64,000 bases of DNA from Thiocapsa marina 5811 (GTDB lineage Bacteria; Pseudomonadota; Gammaproteobacteria; Chromatiales; Chromatiaceae). Positions 50,307 through 61,531 of the stretch are shown piece by piece. The DNA lies in contig NZ_AFWV01000004.1 of NCBI RefSeq assembly GCF_000223985.1, forward strand, positions 62,001 to 126,000. The letters are read 5' to 3'. The notes beneath the pieces are model-generated. The model saw only the letters and a program-made list of their open reading frames with translations, did no database searches and had not been told where the DNA came from. Each line of letters starts with the position of its first letter. The stretch's first letter is position 1. The position numbers and the translations under genes are program-made.

Positions 50307-50975
50307 TCAGGCTCGATCAACCGAGCCGCTCGAGACCTGCACCCCGCTACCGGCATGGGAGATCGAACACGCCGACCCATCCGTCACGGCAAGCCAAAGC
50401 GACTCTCCGTTCTTACGCTTCATGTCGAGCACCAGGGTCCGCGGCAGATCTCCGACATACCGAGTGATGGCATCCATGACCCAACCGTGCGTGACGGCAA
50501 GGACGTGCCCGCCCGCATTCAGGCGTGCAATCCCATGCAACGCCGCGATGACCCGATCGGCGAACTGATCCATCGATTCGCCTTCGTCGAAATGACAGGC
50601 GGGATCTCTGCGCAGGATGTCTGCATGCAGGCCCGGGTGCAGCACGGAGAGATCCTGCTTGGTCATCCCCTGAAGACGGCCGAAATTACGCTCCTTCAGG
50701 CCTTCACAGCAGATCGGCGCCGGGAGCCCCAGGAGCTCGGCGACGATCTGCGCGGTCTCCGACGCCCTGCTCAGGGGGCTCGTCCAGACACGCGAAAAGC
50801 CGGCGTCCTTGAACGCATCGGCCATCTCGAAGGCCTGCTTTCGGCCGTTGGCGTTGAGTGGAACATCGAGCCATCCCTGCAAAACCCCGGTGATGTTCCA
50901 GTCGGTTTCGCCGTGACGGGTCACGCAGATCGTCGCGGGGGCGTGCGCTGAGTCCGTGTCGGTCATGAGGGTCAT
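50307..50975 (-). CDS. Histidine phosphatase (phosphoglycerate-mutase-like)
   Basis: The protein has the TRHGETDWN motif with the phosphorylated His, Arg nearby (PLSRASETA), and the second His in VTHGWVMDAI. This is the RHG/branch-2-free phosphatase superfamily. The substrate is unknown; cobC-, gpmB- and SixA-like roles all fit. Three Met codons compete for the start (50999, 50975, 50966) and none has a clear ribosome-binding site; the middle one is given (222 aa). It is divergent from phoU. Confidence 0.8.
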   Translation of the reverse strand: MTLMTDTDSAHAPATICVTRHGETDWNITGVLQGWLDVPLNANGRKQAFEMADAFKDAGFSRVWTSPLSRASETAQIVAELLGLPAPICCEGLKERNFGRLQGMTKQDLSVLHPGLHADILRRDPACHFDEGESMDQFADRVIAALHGIARLNAGGHVLAVTHGWVMDAITRYVGDLPRTLVLDMKRKNGESLWLAVTDGSACSISHAGSGVQVSSGSVDRA

Positions 50976-51115
50976 ATCGTGTGGCGAGTCGGATCGCATC
51001 CTAGGCGGGCGGGCGTCCTTATGTTATACCGAGCGCCCACGTGCGCTCGGTTTTATCCGGCGCCGAAACCGTCGGGCGTTCGACGGCATCAACTCAAGAG
51101 ACCGGGGATGACGGG

Positions 51116-51781
51116 ATGAGCGAGAACATCAATCTGGTGCAGCGCCGACGTGCGCAGCTTCAGAGTGCGGTCGGCGGCCTTGGAAAGCTGGTCATCGCCG
51201 CCTTGAACCAATCAGTGACCTGCCTGAGCCAACATGACCTCGAGCTTGCCGAGCGCATTATCGAAGGGGACGCTCAGATCAATCAACAGCGGCGTGTGCT
51301 CGAGCAGGAATGTCTGGTGACGCTCGCGGCCTATAAGCCGGCCGGTGCCGATCTGCGCGCCATCGGCGCGTGCATGGAGCTGGTCTCGGAGCTCGAGCGC
51401 ATCGGGGATTATGCCGCGGATGTCGCTCGGATCCTGCGCAGGGCGGGGGAGACGCGGTTCCCGAGCGAATCGGTCGAGGCGATCGTCGAGGTCGCCGCGG
51501 ATGCGATCGCCATGCTCGGCGAGGCATTGGATGCCTTCACCTGCGGGAGCGACGAGCAGGGTGCCCGGGCGAGCATTGCACGCGAGGATCAGGTCGATCG
51601 CAACGAGCAAGCCGTCATGCAGCGAGTGCTCGCCATGATGCGCGCCGACCCGGATTTCGCCGCGACCGGAACCTATCTGCTCTGGATCGTGCACAACTAC
51701 GAGCGGGTCGCGGATCGGGCGACCAACGTCGCCGAGCGTGCTGTCTATGTCGCCTGCGGCGAGACGCTCGAGCTTGGCTAA
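51116..51781 (+). CDS. phoU: PhoU-like phosphate-signalling protein
   Basis: The 221-aa protein has two three-helix PhoU repeats, each with the metal-binding motif: ELERIGDYA in the first and YERVADRATN in the second. PhoU relays the state of the Pst phosphate carrier to the PhoR kinase and limits uptake. The normal pst genes are not in the window. Start ATG 51116 was chosen because the family begins MxENxxLVQRR. The stop codon (51779-51781) lies in a repeat. Confidence 0.9.
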   Translation: MSENINLVQRRRAQLQSAVGGLGKLVIAALNQSVTCLSQHDLELAERIIEGDAQINQQRRVLEQECLVTLAAYKPAGADLRAIGACMELVSELERIGDYAADVARILRRAGETRFPSESVEAIVEVAADAIAMLGEALDAFTCGSDEQGARASIAREDQVDRNEQAVMQRVLAMMRADPDFAATGTYLLWIVHNYERVADRATNVAERAVYVACGETLELG

Positions 51782-51863
51782 ACCGCGTCCGGCGCGGTAT
51801 GCACTGTTGTTGAACGGGGTCGGCCTCGGCGGACGTGACGAGCGTTGGAGTCGGCGCGGTTTC
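51779..51863. repeat. 85-bp terminal-inverted-repeat element (copy 11)
   Basis: The left end TAAACCGCG contains the phoU TAA stop. The right end is GGCGCGGTTTC. The interior is very close to copies at 30607 and 56643. Confidence 0.88.
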
Positions 51864-51903
51864 GGTCGGCACGCGACGTCGCGACCGGCGCCGGGCGTCG
51901 CGC

Positions 51904-52497
51904 TTACTTGATCGGGATCGTCATCGCATCCTTGCCGTTGCGTTTCAGCAGGGCGCGCACCTTGTCGACGGCGGCCTGATCGGCATAGGGGCCGGTGCGT
52001 ACACGATGGTAGGTCTCGCCGCTCGGGATGGTCGCTTTCTCCACGCGACTGGAGATGCCGAGGAGCGCGAGCTCCGCCTTCAGCCGCTCGGCGTCGCTCG
52101 CGCGCCTGAAGGATCCGACTTGGACGAGGAAGCCCTTGCCGTTTGTCGAGGTCGGTACCGCGGGCGGCGGCGCAGGCTGCACCGTCTCGACGGCGGCCGG
52201 AGGCTCGGGGCGCGGCGCGGCCGGCGGTGGTGGTGGGGGCGGGGCGATATCGACCTCGGTATCGCGCAGAAGGTTGGGAAACTCGAAGCTCGGAGGCGCG
52301 GCCGCCGGCCGTTCGACCTTGGCCGGCAAGGCCGCGGGCGGTGTCTGCATGGCGTCCGGGTTCTGGGTCCAATAGAGACCGACCCCGAAGGCGCCCAGCA
52401 TGCCGCCGAGCAGGAACGACCACAGACAGGAATGTCCCTGCTTGCCGCGCCGCGGCGTCGCCCGCGCGAGGCTGGCCCGCCGATAATCCTTGCTCAT
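51904..52497 (-). CDS. SPOR-domain membrane protein (FtsN-like)
   Basis: The 197-aa protein has a basic N-terminus (RRASLARATPRRGK), one membrane segment at about 25-42 (LWSFLLGGMLGAFGVGLYW), a Pro/Ala-rich linker (52-115) and a C-terminal SPOR domain (about 120-195: FLVQVGSFRRASDAERLKAE, YHRVRTGPYADQAAVDKV). SPOR domains bind denuded peptidoglycan at the division septum. It starts one base after argS stops, the usual argS-SPOR pairing in proteobacteria. Confidence 0.88.
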   Translation of the reverse strand: MSKDYRRASLARATPRRGKQGHSCLWSFLLGGMLGAFGVGLYWTQNPDAMQTPPAALPAKVERPAAAPPSFEFPNLLRDTEVDIAPPPPPPPAAPRPEPPAAVETVQPAPPPAVPTSTNGKGFLVQVGSFRRASDAERLKAELALLGISSRVEKATIPSGETYHRVRTGPYADQAAVDKVRALLKRNGKDAMTIPIK

Positions 52498-52498
52498 C

Positions 52499-54271
52499 TC
52501 ACATGGCCTCCGGGGCGGAGACGCCGAGCAGACCCAACCCGTTGCGCAGCACCTCGCGCACCGCCAGGATCAGTTTGATCCGCGCGTCGCGCAGGTCCGC
52601 ATCCGCGACCAGGAACTGGTGCGCGTTGTAGTAGGTGTGAAGCTCGTTCGCCAGCTCGCGCAGATAATGGGTGAGCAAATGCGGCTCGGCCTTGAGCGCA
52701 GCCGCCTCGACCACCTCCGGATAGCGCGCGAGGGTGCGTTGCAGCGCCAGCTCGTGCGTCTCGGTCAGTCGCTCCAGATTCTGGACATCCGGGCTGGGTT
52801 CCACCGGCATCCCCTTTTCCGCGGCCTGCCGCAGCACGCTGCACACCCGTGCGTGGGCGTATTGGACGTAGTAGACCGGGTTGTCGGAGGATTCAGACTT
52901 GGCCAGATCCAGGTCGAAATCCAGGTGTTGCTCGCAGCGACGCATGACATAGAAGAAGCGAGCGGCATCGCGCCCGACCTCCTTGCGCAACTGGCGCAGC
53001 GTCACGAACTCGCCGGAGCGGGTCGACATCTGCGCCTTCTCCCCCCCGCGGTAGAGGATCGCGAACTGGACCAGAAGGACCTCGAGACGCTCGACCTCGT
53101 CGCCCATTGCCTGGAGCGCGGCCTTTACGCGCGGCACATAGCCGTGGTGATCGGCGCCCCAGATGTCGATGACGCGCTCGAAGCCGCGCTCGAGCTTGTC
53201 CATGTGATAGGCGATGTCGGAGGCGAAATAGGTGCTCTGACCGTTCTCGCGCACCACCACCCGATCCTTCTCGTCGCCGAAGGCGCTGGAGCGGAACCAG
53301 AGTGCACCGTTGCGCTCGTAGACGTGGCCCGCCTCGCGCAGGCGCTCGATCGCGCGGGTGACGGCCCCGCTTTCGGCGAGTGTGCGCTCGGAATACCATT
53401 CCTGATATTCGACGCCGAACTGGGCCAGATCCTCGCGAATGTCGTCGAGGATGGTGTTCAGCCCCAGCTCGAAGACGTAGCGGTAGCGGTTGTCGCCCAG
53501 AAGATGCTTGGCGGCGGCGATGACCCCGTCGATATGGGCCTCCTTGTCGCCGCCGTCCTGTCCGTCGGGCAGCGCATCGGGCGGCAGACCGGCAAAGACC
53601 GCGGCGGCATCCACCCGATAGGCGTCGCCGTGCTCGCGATGCAGCGTCGCGGCGATGTCCCAGACATAGTCGCCCTTGTAGCCGTTGCTCGGAAAGGTCA
53701 GCTCCTCGCCGCACAGCTCAAGATATCTCAGCCAGACGGAGCTTGCGAGGATGTCCATCTGCCGCCCGGCATCGTTGACGTAATACTCGCGGTGGACATC
53801 GAACCCGACGGCTGCGAGCAGATCGGCGACGACCGCGCCGTAGGCGGCCCCGCGACCGTGTCCGACGTGCAGGGGCCCGGTCGGATTGGCCGAGACGAAC
53901 TCCACCTGCACGCGCCGCCCGGCACCGATTCGGCTGAGCCCGAAGGCGGGGCCGGCGCTCAGGATCTCGGGGATCAGCCTGCGGTAAGCATCTTCGGCGA
54001 GAAAGAAGTTGATGAAGCCCGGGCCTGCGATCTCTGCGCGCGCGATCAGCGGGGAGGGGGGCAGGGCGTCCAGAAGGCGTTGCGCCACCTCGCGCGGCTT
54101 GGCGCCCAGTCGCTTGGCGAGCACCATCGCGACGTTGGTCGCGAAATCGCCGTGAGACGTGTCCTTGGTTCGATCCACTTGAGGGGCGGGAAGCCCGTCG
54201 GCGTCGCCCGTCGGGGCGTCGACGAGGCTCGCCAGTGCCGTGCGGATCAGATCGGTGATGGCCTGTTTCAT
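52499..54271 (-). CDS. argS: Arginyl-tRNA synthetase
   Basis: The 590-aa class I synthetase has the N-terminal tRNA-binding Arg_tRNA_synt_N region, the HIGH-type motif within [17 protein letters not shown], the catalytic [19 protein letters not shown] and [15 protein letters not shown], an MSTRSGEF replacing KMSKS, and the C-terminal anticodon-binding DALR domain. Length is normal. The KMSKS variant is common in ArgRS. It is cotranscribed with the SPOR gene. An in-frame reading continues far upstream antisense to nothing functional; ATG 54269 is the start by family. Confidence 0.96.
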   Translation of the reverse strand: MKQAITDLIRTALASLVDAPTGDADGLPAPQVDRTKDTSHGDFATNVAMVLAKRLGAKPREVAQRLLDALPPSPLIARAEIAGPGFINFFLAEDAYRRLIPEILSAGPAFGLSRIGAGRRVQVEFVSANPTGPLHVGHGRGAAYGAVVADLLAAVGFDVHREYYVNDAGRQMDILASSVWLRYLELCGEELTFPSNGYKGDYVWDIAATLHREHGDAYRVDAAAVFAGLPPDALPDGQDGGDKEAHIDGVIAAAKHLLGDNRYRYVFELGLNTILDDIREDLAQFGVEYQEWYSERTLAESGAVTRAIERLREAGHVYERNGALWFRSSAFGDEKDRVVVRENGQSTYFASDIAYHMDKLERGFERVIDIWGADHHGYVPRVKAALQAMGDEVERLEVLLVQFAILYRGGEKAQMSTRSGEFVTLRQLRKEVGRDAARFFYVMRRCEQHLDFDLDLAKSESSDNPVYYVQYAHARVCSVLRQAAEKGMPVEPSPDVQNLERLTETHELALQRTLARYPEVVEAAALKAEPHLLTHYLRELANELHTYYNAHQFLVADADLRDARIKLILAVREVLRNGLGLLGVSAPEAM

Positions 54272-54425
54272 AGGGACTTCATTGGGTTTCGGTCGGGTCT
54301 GCAGGCAATATAGCCTGCGAGGCAGGTGGCGTGCCGCAGAGGGATGCGTCGTCGGGACGATAGAATAACCGAATCCGCCCCTCAGAGGGATCGACCGGGC
54401 GGGCGTTGATCCAAAAGACCGACCC

Positions 54426-54534
54426 GTAGGGTGGACGAGCGAGAGCGAAGTCCACCGATGCCTGCACCGGGGCTGGTGGACTGCGCTGCGCTTGTCCACC
54501 CTACGGCGTTTGTTCACCCTACGGCGCTTGTCCC
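54426..54534 (+). repeat. REP-like double-hairpin element, copy 3, with extended tail
   Basis: The same two hairpins as copy 2, followed by two degenerate repeats of the CTTGTCCACCCTACGGCG tail. It lies between argS and ureC. Confidence 0.85.
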
Positions 54535-54546
54535 TTCCGGTTCGAT

Positions 54547-54578
54547 CGGGGTGTCGACGGGCGCACCTGGACACCCCG
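54547..54578. terminator. Hairpin beyond ureC
   Basis: Perfect 9-bp arms CGGGGTGTC/GACACCCCG about 30 bp after the ureC stop (minus strand). No T run follows, so it is only a possible terminator. 54272-54606 otherwise holds the REP-like element. Confidence 0.4.
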
Positions 54579-54606
54579 ACGATCCGAGCGCCGGAGCGCG
54601 CCCCGC

Positions 54607-56306
<1,700 letters not shown>

Positions 56307-56310
<4 letters not shown>

Positions 56311-56627
56311 GACTGATCTCCGTCGAGCGCGCCCATGACTTGGGCGTTGAAGCCGTAGACGATGCGGTCGCCGGCATAGGGAATCAGGGTCACGGTGCGG
56401 GATTGACCCGGTTCGAAGCGCACGGCCGTGCCGGCGGGGATGTCGAGCCGACAGCCTCGGGTCTGCTCCCGATCGAAAGAGAGCGCCGAGTTGGTCTCGT
56501 AGAAGTGGTAGTGCGATCCGACCTGGATCGGACGGTCACCGGTGTTGGCGACCGTGATGGTCAGTCCGGGCCGGCCGGCGTTCAGCTCGATGTCGCCCGG
56601 AACCGTGATGATCTCACCTGGAATCAT
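56307..56627 (-). CDS. ureB: Urease beta subunit
   Basis: The 106-aa protein starts [20 protein letters not shown] and has the family's [19 protein letters not shown] and [20 protein letters not shown], and ends with the conserved GFNAQVMG. Length is typical. It is translationally coupled to ureC. Two repeat elements separate it from ureA. Confidence 0.95.
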
Positions 56628-56642
56628 GGGCCTACTCCTGAC

Positions 56643-56727
56643 TAAACCGCGCCCGGCGCGGTATGAGATGTTTTTGGATGAGATCGCTCCCGGCAGACTT
56701 TATGACCGTGGGAGTCGGCGCGATTTA
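56643..56727. repeat. 85-bp terminal-inverted-repeat element (copy 12)
   Basis: The ends are TAAACCGCG and CGCGATTTA. It is the first of two elements between ureB and ureA; the interior matches copies at 30607 and 51779. Confidence 0.88.
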
Positions 56728-56759
56728 GGACATTAAAGTTATCAAATCCGAAAAACACA

Positions 56760-56845
56760 TGAACCGCGTCAACGACGACGGTAGCGAGTCGCTTCAAGGT
56801 CGATCCCGAACACGGATAAGAACCTGTCCTGCCGGACGCGGCTCA
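56760..56845. repeat. 86-bp terminal-inverted-repeat element (copy 13)
   Basis: The ends are TGAACCGCG and CGCGGCTCA. It follows copy 12 after an AT-rich 32-bp spacer and abuts the ureA stop codon (56846-56848, minus strand). Confidence 0.85.
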
Positions 56846-57148
56846 TTAGACGATCGGATCGTGAACCGTGACCAGCTTGGTGCCGTCCGGGAAGGTCGCC
56901 TCCACCTGGATCTCGTCGATCATCTCCGGGATGCCGTCCATCACATCCTCGCGGGTCAAGAGGGTCCGGCCGTAGTCCATCAGCTCGGCCACGGTGCGGC
57001 CGTCGCGCGCGCCCTCCAGGATCGCGCAACTGATGTAGGCGATCGCCTCGGGATAGTTCAGCCGCACGCCTCTTGCCTTGCGCCGCTCGGCGAGCAGTCC
57101 GGCGGTAAAGAGCAGCAGCTTATCCTTCTCTCGGGGGCTAAGGTCCAT
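56846..57148 (-). CDS. ureA: Urease gamma subunit
   Basis: The 100-aa protein starts [20 protein letters not shown] and contains [40 protein letters not shown] and [18 protein letters not shown], all typical. The frame is open upstream to 57298, but this Met is the family start. The usual ureA-ureB junction of a few bases is replaced here by a 218-bp gap filled with two repeat elements. Confidence 0.95.
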   Translation of the reverse strand: MDLSPREKDKLLLFTAGLLAERRKARGVRLNYPEAIAYISCAILEGARDGRTVAELMDYGRTLLTREDVMDGIPEMIDEIQVEATFPDGTKLVTVHDPIV

Positions 57149-57314
57149 GATCGGCTCCTGGTCGTCGCTGTCTGGATGACCAATAATATACCGAGCGTGC
57201 GGGGGTTTTTCGACGCATTGCACGCTCGGCGCACGCCGGGCCGTCCGTCCGCCTTCTCGCCTGAGTGACCGCGACGCCTCGTCGGCGCGCTCCTGCATGG
57301 TTCCCCTGTGTGGC

Positions 57315-58145
57315 TCAGGTTGCCCAAATCCGGGGCGCGCAGGCGGGCAGCCCGAGCAGGCTCGGACGCAGATCGGACCACAGAGCGACGAAAAGACGGC
57401 TCACCGGCTCGACCTCGGGGGCGAGCGCGCGGATCATCAGGAGGTCGTCGATAAGTGTCGCTCCGACCGGATATCCCGCGGAATCCGTCAGACGCCGCCG
57501 GGCGATCGCCAAGGCATCTCGGTCGGCGCCTGTCGCGAGGAAGGTCGCGGCGATCGGGAAACCGCGCAGGCCGGCCGGGCAATTAAGGCTCGCGTTGCCG
57601 GCGACCCGCAGACGCTCGGTCAAGAGCGGACGGGCGTCGCGCAGCACGGTCAGCGCGATCTCGGCGCGTCCTTCGTCGAAGCGCTCGGCGATCACCGGCC
57701 GCCCGAGACATTGAATCTCCCACCCCATGAAGCAGGCGGTCCCGGAAAGCTCGACGCGGGTGTCGAGCGTGCAGACGGCGCCGGGGAAGAGGATGTTTTC
57801 GTGCGGAAACCATTCAACGATACCGCCTGTAGCCACGCTCAGGCGCTGTCTCTGACGGCATCGGGGTCCGGCGCTTCGATAGAACTTCGTCGCCCCGGGC
57901 GACGTGACCAAGGCATGTGCCCCGCTCCCGACACGGATATCGACCTCGAGCGCGTCGCCGCCGACGACGCCGCCCGGCGGATGCAGCAGATAGAGATGGC
58001 AGGGCGCACCTTCGGGATGGAAGGCGCGTTGGATCGTCAAGGGACCGAGCTGATGCTTGCCGACGACCCGGCTGCGACCGTGACGCAGCGCGATCTCGAT
58101 CTCCAGACGGGCCTGCCAGCCGGTGCTCGCGGCGGGCTCGTGCAT
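57315..58145 (-). CDS. ureD: Urease accessory protein UreD
   Basis: The 276-aa product from ATG 58143-58145 has the family blocks [46 protein letters not shown] and [11 protein letters not shown]. UreD (UreH) binds the apo-urease and carries nickel to it together with UreF and UreG. The frame is open to 58235; the chosen start gives the usual length and has GGGA upstream. It leads the ureDABC cluster. Confidence 0.92.
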   Translation of the reverse strand: MHEPAASTGWQARLEIEIALRHGRSRVVGKHQLGPLTIQRAFHPEGAPCHLYLLHPPGGVVGGDALEVDIRVGSGAHALVTSPGATKFYRSAGPRCRQRQRLSVATGGIVEWFPHENILFPGAVCTLDTRVELSGTACFMGWEIQCLGRPVIAERFDEGRAEIALTVLRDARPLLTERLRVAGNASLNCPAGLRGFPIAATFLATGADRDALAIARRRLTDSAGYPVGATLIDDLLMIRALAPEVEPVSRLFVALWSDLRPSLLGLPACAPRIWAT

Positions 58146-58253
58146 TCCCGCGGTCACCGAATCTGTCGCGAGAAGCGGGGCGACCGAGCGTGCCGGCGAC
58201 ACACCGCGCGTCGGTTGTCGAGCACCTCGGCACATCGTCCGGGATCGGACGGA

Positions 58254-60113
58254 TCAGTCCTCGCTGACATAGACCTCCACGCGGCGATTCTGAGCGCGCC
58301 CCGCGGTCGTCGCGTTGTCCGCGATCGGGCGCTCCGGCCCGAGGCCCTGAGCCGTCAAACGCTCGGGCGCGACGCCCCGCTCGATCAACGCCTGCTTGAC
58401 CGCCTCGGCGCGTTGCTGCGACAGGGCGAGATTGGCCGCCGCGTCACCGAGGCTGTCGGTATGACCTTCGATTCGAACATCGAGATCGGGATAGGTCTCA
58501 AGCAGTGCGGCGACGCGATCCAGGGTCGGAAAATCATCCCCGGTCAGGGTCGCCTTCGCCGGTTGAAAGGTCAGCTCCGTGTCGGCGAGCTTGAGCAGGA
58601 CGCCGCGCTCGGTGTGGGCGCCGCCAAGCTGCGAGAACCGCCGGTAGAGCTCACGCACCTCCGCCACCTTCCGATCGGCCTCCTGCCGAGCGGACGCGCG
58701 CACCCGATCGGCCTTGCTGCGTTCCTCGGCGATCCTCGCCTCGAGTGCGGCGACCCGTTCCGAGGCCTCGTCCAACGCCTTCGAGCCGGTCTGCAAGGAC
58801 GATGCTCGCACGGCCGTCAACTCGGTCTGCAGGTCGGCCAGCTCGGCTCTTGCGCCATCGAGCGCGGCATTGAGCTCGACGGCCAATGCGTCCTTCTCTT
58901 GGGCGACCTTCGCCTTCGCGGCCTGCTCGCTCCGGAGCTGTTCGGCCAGGGTGGCGACCTTCTCCTCGCTCTCCTCGATCCGACGTGCCAGGTCGTCCTT
59001 GGTCTGCGCCAGCGCGGCCTCGGCAGCTTCACTGCGCGCCTGCAGAGCCGCCAGGGCATCCGGGGCGACCGACTGTTTCAATTCTTCGGAGAGGGCTTCG
59101 ATCCGCGCCTGCGCGTCGGCCAACTGCGCGGCGGCGGTGGCCTTGGCCTCCTCCAGCGCAGCGACGGCCTCTGCTTTTGCCGTCTCGTGCTCGGCTTCGG
59201 TCTGCGCAAGCCGCTCTTGAAGCGCGCCGAGCGCTTCAGTCGACTCGGTCTGCTCGCCTGACCTGGCGAGCGCCGCCCGGGCTTCGGTCAACTCGCCTTC
59301 CAACACGGCGATCCGTTCGGACTGCTCGTCGCGGAGGGCGGAAAACTCGGCCTGCAAGGCATCGAGTGCCGTCTGAGCCGAGGCCGATGTCTCGGCCAGA
59401 TTCGTGCAGAACGCGGCCGTCTCATCATCCAAGGCGACGGCCTCGGGGAGCAAGCCGGCCTTCTGAGCAGCACGCATCAGCTCGCTGTCCTTCGGGGTGG
59501 CCTTCGCCAGTTTTACCCGTTCGTTGAGATGGCGCTCGAGCTCCTCGATCTGCGCGCGATGCTCCATCGCAGAGTCGGCGATCACCTGTTGGAGCCCTGC
59601 CAATTCGGTTTGAAGGTCCTCGGCCTTCGCGACAGACATCTCGTACTGGCCTTGCAGGGCCTTGAAGGCGGCGATTCCGCGGTCACGCTCCTCGATCGCC
59701 GCGGCAGTCCTATCCTGCTCCTCGGCGAGCGCGCGCGCATCGGTACGTCGCAGCACCTCGATGTCTTCTTCGAGCTTCGAGTTGCCCTGCTCGAGGGCCG
59801 CGATACGATCCGCCAGGTCTTGCTTTTCTTTCGAATGCAGGTCGGATAACTGCTGTTTTTCCCCGGAGTGCTGCTCGCTCAGCGCGGCGATCCGTTCCTC
59901 GAGCTGTGTGGCTTCTCGGCGAAGGTCGGAGATGCGGGCGTCTCGTTCCTGGACCTGCACGGCCGCTTCGGCGATCTGCGCGTCCTTTGCGACCAGCTGT
60001 TCCGCAAGATGGCCCGAATACCAATCGTAGAGCAGATAGATGCCGATCAGCGCTGCCAGCAGCACCCAGACAAGCGGACGCACCAACGAGGAATTGGAAC
60101 CGGGCATCGTCAT
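58254..60113 (-). CDS. OmpA-family protein with long periplasmic coiled coil
   Basis: The 619-aa protein has one N-terminal membrane anchor (about 11-29), a coiled coil of ~430 residues (40-470) rich in Glu, Ala, Leu and Gln, a short Cys-containing break (DDETAAFCTNLAE near 245), and a C-terminal OmpA/MotB domain (about 500-619) with DVRIEGHTDSLGDAAANLAL and RAQNRRVEVYV. The OmpA domain binds peptidoglycan, so the protein spans the periplasm from inner membrane to wall. It stands between ureD and ackA, with no functional link evident. Confidence 0.85.
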   Translation of the reverse strand: MTMPGSNSSLVRPLVWVLLAALIGIYLLYDWYSGHLAEQLVAKDAQIAEAAVQVQERDARISDLRREATQLEERIAALSEQHSGEKQQLSDLHSKEKQDLADRIAALEQGNSKLEEDIEVLRRTDARALAEEQDRTAAAIEERDRGIAAFKALQGQYEMSVAKAEDLQTELAGLQQVIADSAMEHRAQIEELERHLNERVKLAKATPKDSELMRAAQKAGLLPEAVALDDETAAFCTNLAETSASAQTALDALQAEFSALRDEQSERIAVLEGELTEARAALARSGEQTESTEALGALQERLAQTEAEHETAKAEAVAALEEAKATAAAQLADAQARIEALSEELKQSVAPDALAALQARSEAAEAALAQTKDDLARRIEESEEKVATLAEQLRSEQAAKAKVAQEKDALAVELNAALDGARAELADLQTELTAVRASSLQTGSKALDEASERVAALEARIAEERSKADRVRASARQEADRKVAEVRELYRRFSQLGGAHTERGVLLKLADTELTFQPAKATLTGDDFPTLDRVAALLETYPDLDVRIEGHTDSLGDAAANLALSQQRAEAVKQALIERGVAPERLTAQGLGPERPIADNATTAGRAQNRRVEVYVSED

Positions 60114-60270
60114 CTCCTAAGGCGATCATTGTTATAAGGTATTCGAGCCCGCGCGATTATCCGTGAAAGGGGCGCAGGTGGCCAGCCGCCGTCCGACGGC
60201 AACCAGCCATCGAATGGCTCGGAGGACGGCGGTTCTCGCGCGACGACGTATCGGTGTCGTCGATCCTTCT

Positions 60271-61518
60271 TCAGCCGCCGACGCGGAAGGTCTCGGACAA
60301 ACCGTCGCATGGTGCTTCCGAGGTGGCCGCGAGGGCCTGCTGAGCGATCTCCAGCTCCTCGTTGGTGGGAATCACCAGCACCTGCACGGTGCTCTCGGGC
60401 GTGCTGATGCAGCGCTCGCCGCGCCCTTCGAGCGCATAGTTGGCGGTGTCGTCCATCTTGATCCCGAGGTTCTCCAAGCCCTCGCAGGCGCGACAGCGGA
60501 TTTCGGCGGCATTCTCGCCGATGCCGCCGGTGAAGACGACGGCATCGACCCGGCCGAGCTCCGCGGAATAGGCGCCGATGTACTTTTTGATGCGATGGGC
60601 CGTGATGCCGATGGCAAGCTCCGCGGCGTCGTTGCCTTCCTCGGCAAGACGGTCGATCTCGCGCATGTCGTTCACGCCGCAGATCCCCAGGAGGCCGCTT
60701 TGGCGATTCAGGAGGTCCTCGATGGCATCGATCTCCAGGCCGAGGTTCTTGGCGAGATAAAAGTGGATCGCCGGATCGATATCGCCGCAGCGCGTGCCCA
60801 TCACCAAGCCTTCCAGCGGGGTGAGCCCCATGGAGGTGTCCACGCTCTTGCCGTCGCGGATCGCGGTCGCGCTGGATCCGTTGCCCAGATGCAGGGTGAT
60901 CAGATTGCAGGTCTCCAACGGTCGATCCAGCATGGCCGCGGCGCGTTTAGCGACGTAATAGTGCGAGGTGCCGTGGAAGCCGTAGCGGCGGATCCGGTGC
61001 TCCCGATAGAGCCACTCGGGGATCGCATAGCGGTAGGCGGTCCGCGGCATGGTCTGATGAAACGCGGTATCGAAGACCGCCACCGAGGGGACCGTCGGAA
61101 AGAGCCGGCGAGCGACCTCGATACCGGCGAGATGAGCCGGATTATGCAGCGGCGCCAAGGGGACCACGCCTTGAATCGCCTCGGCGACGGCATCGTCGAC
61201 GATGGTCGGGTGCTTGAAATGCTCGCCGCCGTGGACAACGCGATGACCGATCACGGCCAGCTCGGAGACATCGCCCAAGACCCTCGTTTCGTGCAGCGCC
61301 TTGACGATGCGGTCGATGCCGTCTTGGTGGGTCGGGATCGTCACCCGGGCGCGCCCGGATTGCCGAATCCCGGATGCATCCAACCACTCCGCCTTGATCT
61401 CGCCCTCCGGCTCTCCGATGCGCGAGACCGAGCCGGAGGCGAGCGCCACCCAATCCTCGCTGCGGAAGAGCTGATACTTGATCGAAGAGCTGCCTGAATT
61501 GAGGACGAGTACCTTCAC
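60271..61518 (-). CDS. ackA: Acetate kinase
   Basis: The 415-aa ASKHA-fold kinase has LVLNSGSSSIKYQLF near the N-terminus, FDTAFHQTMPRTAYRYAIP, LIRLITLHLGNGSSATAIRD-type GNG motif and GGIGENA near the C-terminus. It interconverts acetyl phosphate and acetate with ATP. The GTG at 61516-61518 has GGAG six bases upstream and matches the family's MKVLVLNSGSSS start; an upstream ATG at 61548 lies in the spacer. It is 13 bp downstream of pta in the same direction. Confidence 0.95.
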   Translation of the reverse strand: MKVLVLNSGSSSIKYQLFRSEDWVALASGSVSRIGEPEGEIKAEWLDASGIRQSGRARVTIPTHQDGIDRIVKALHETRVLGDVSELAVIGHRVVHGGEHFKHPTIVDDAVAEAIQGVVPLAPLHNPAHLAGIEVARRLFPTVPSVAVFDTAFHQTMPRTAYRYAIPEWLYREHRIRRYGFHGTSHYYVAKRAAAMLDRPLETCNLITLHLGNGSSATAIRDGKSVDTSMGLTPLEGLVMGTRCGDIDPAIHFYLAKNLGLEIDAIEDLLNRQSGLLGICGVNDMREIDRLAEEGNDAAELAIGITAHRIKKYIGAYSAELGRVDAVVFTGGIGENAAEIRCRACEGLENLGIKMDDTANYALEGRGERCISTPESTVQVLVIPTNEELEIAQQALAATSEAPCDGLSETFRVGG

Positions 61519-61531
61519 GTGAGTCTCCTGA

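Noticed and set aside
60114-60270. Small ORF between the OmpA-like gene and ackA
   Set aside because: The frame on the minus strand is Arg-rich with no ribosome-binding site and no recognisable content.
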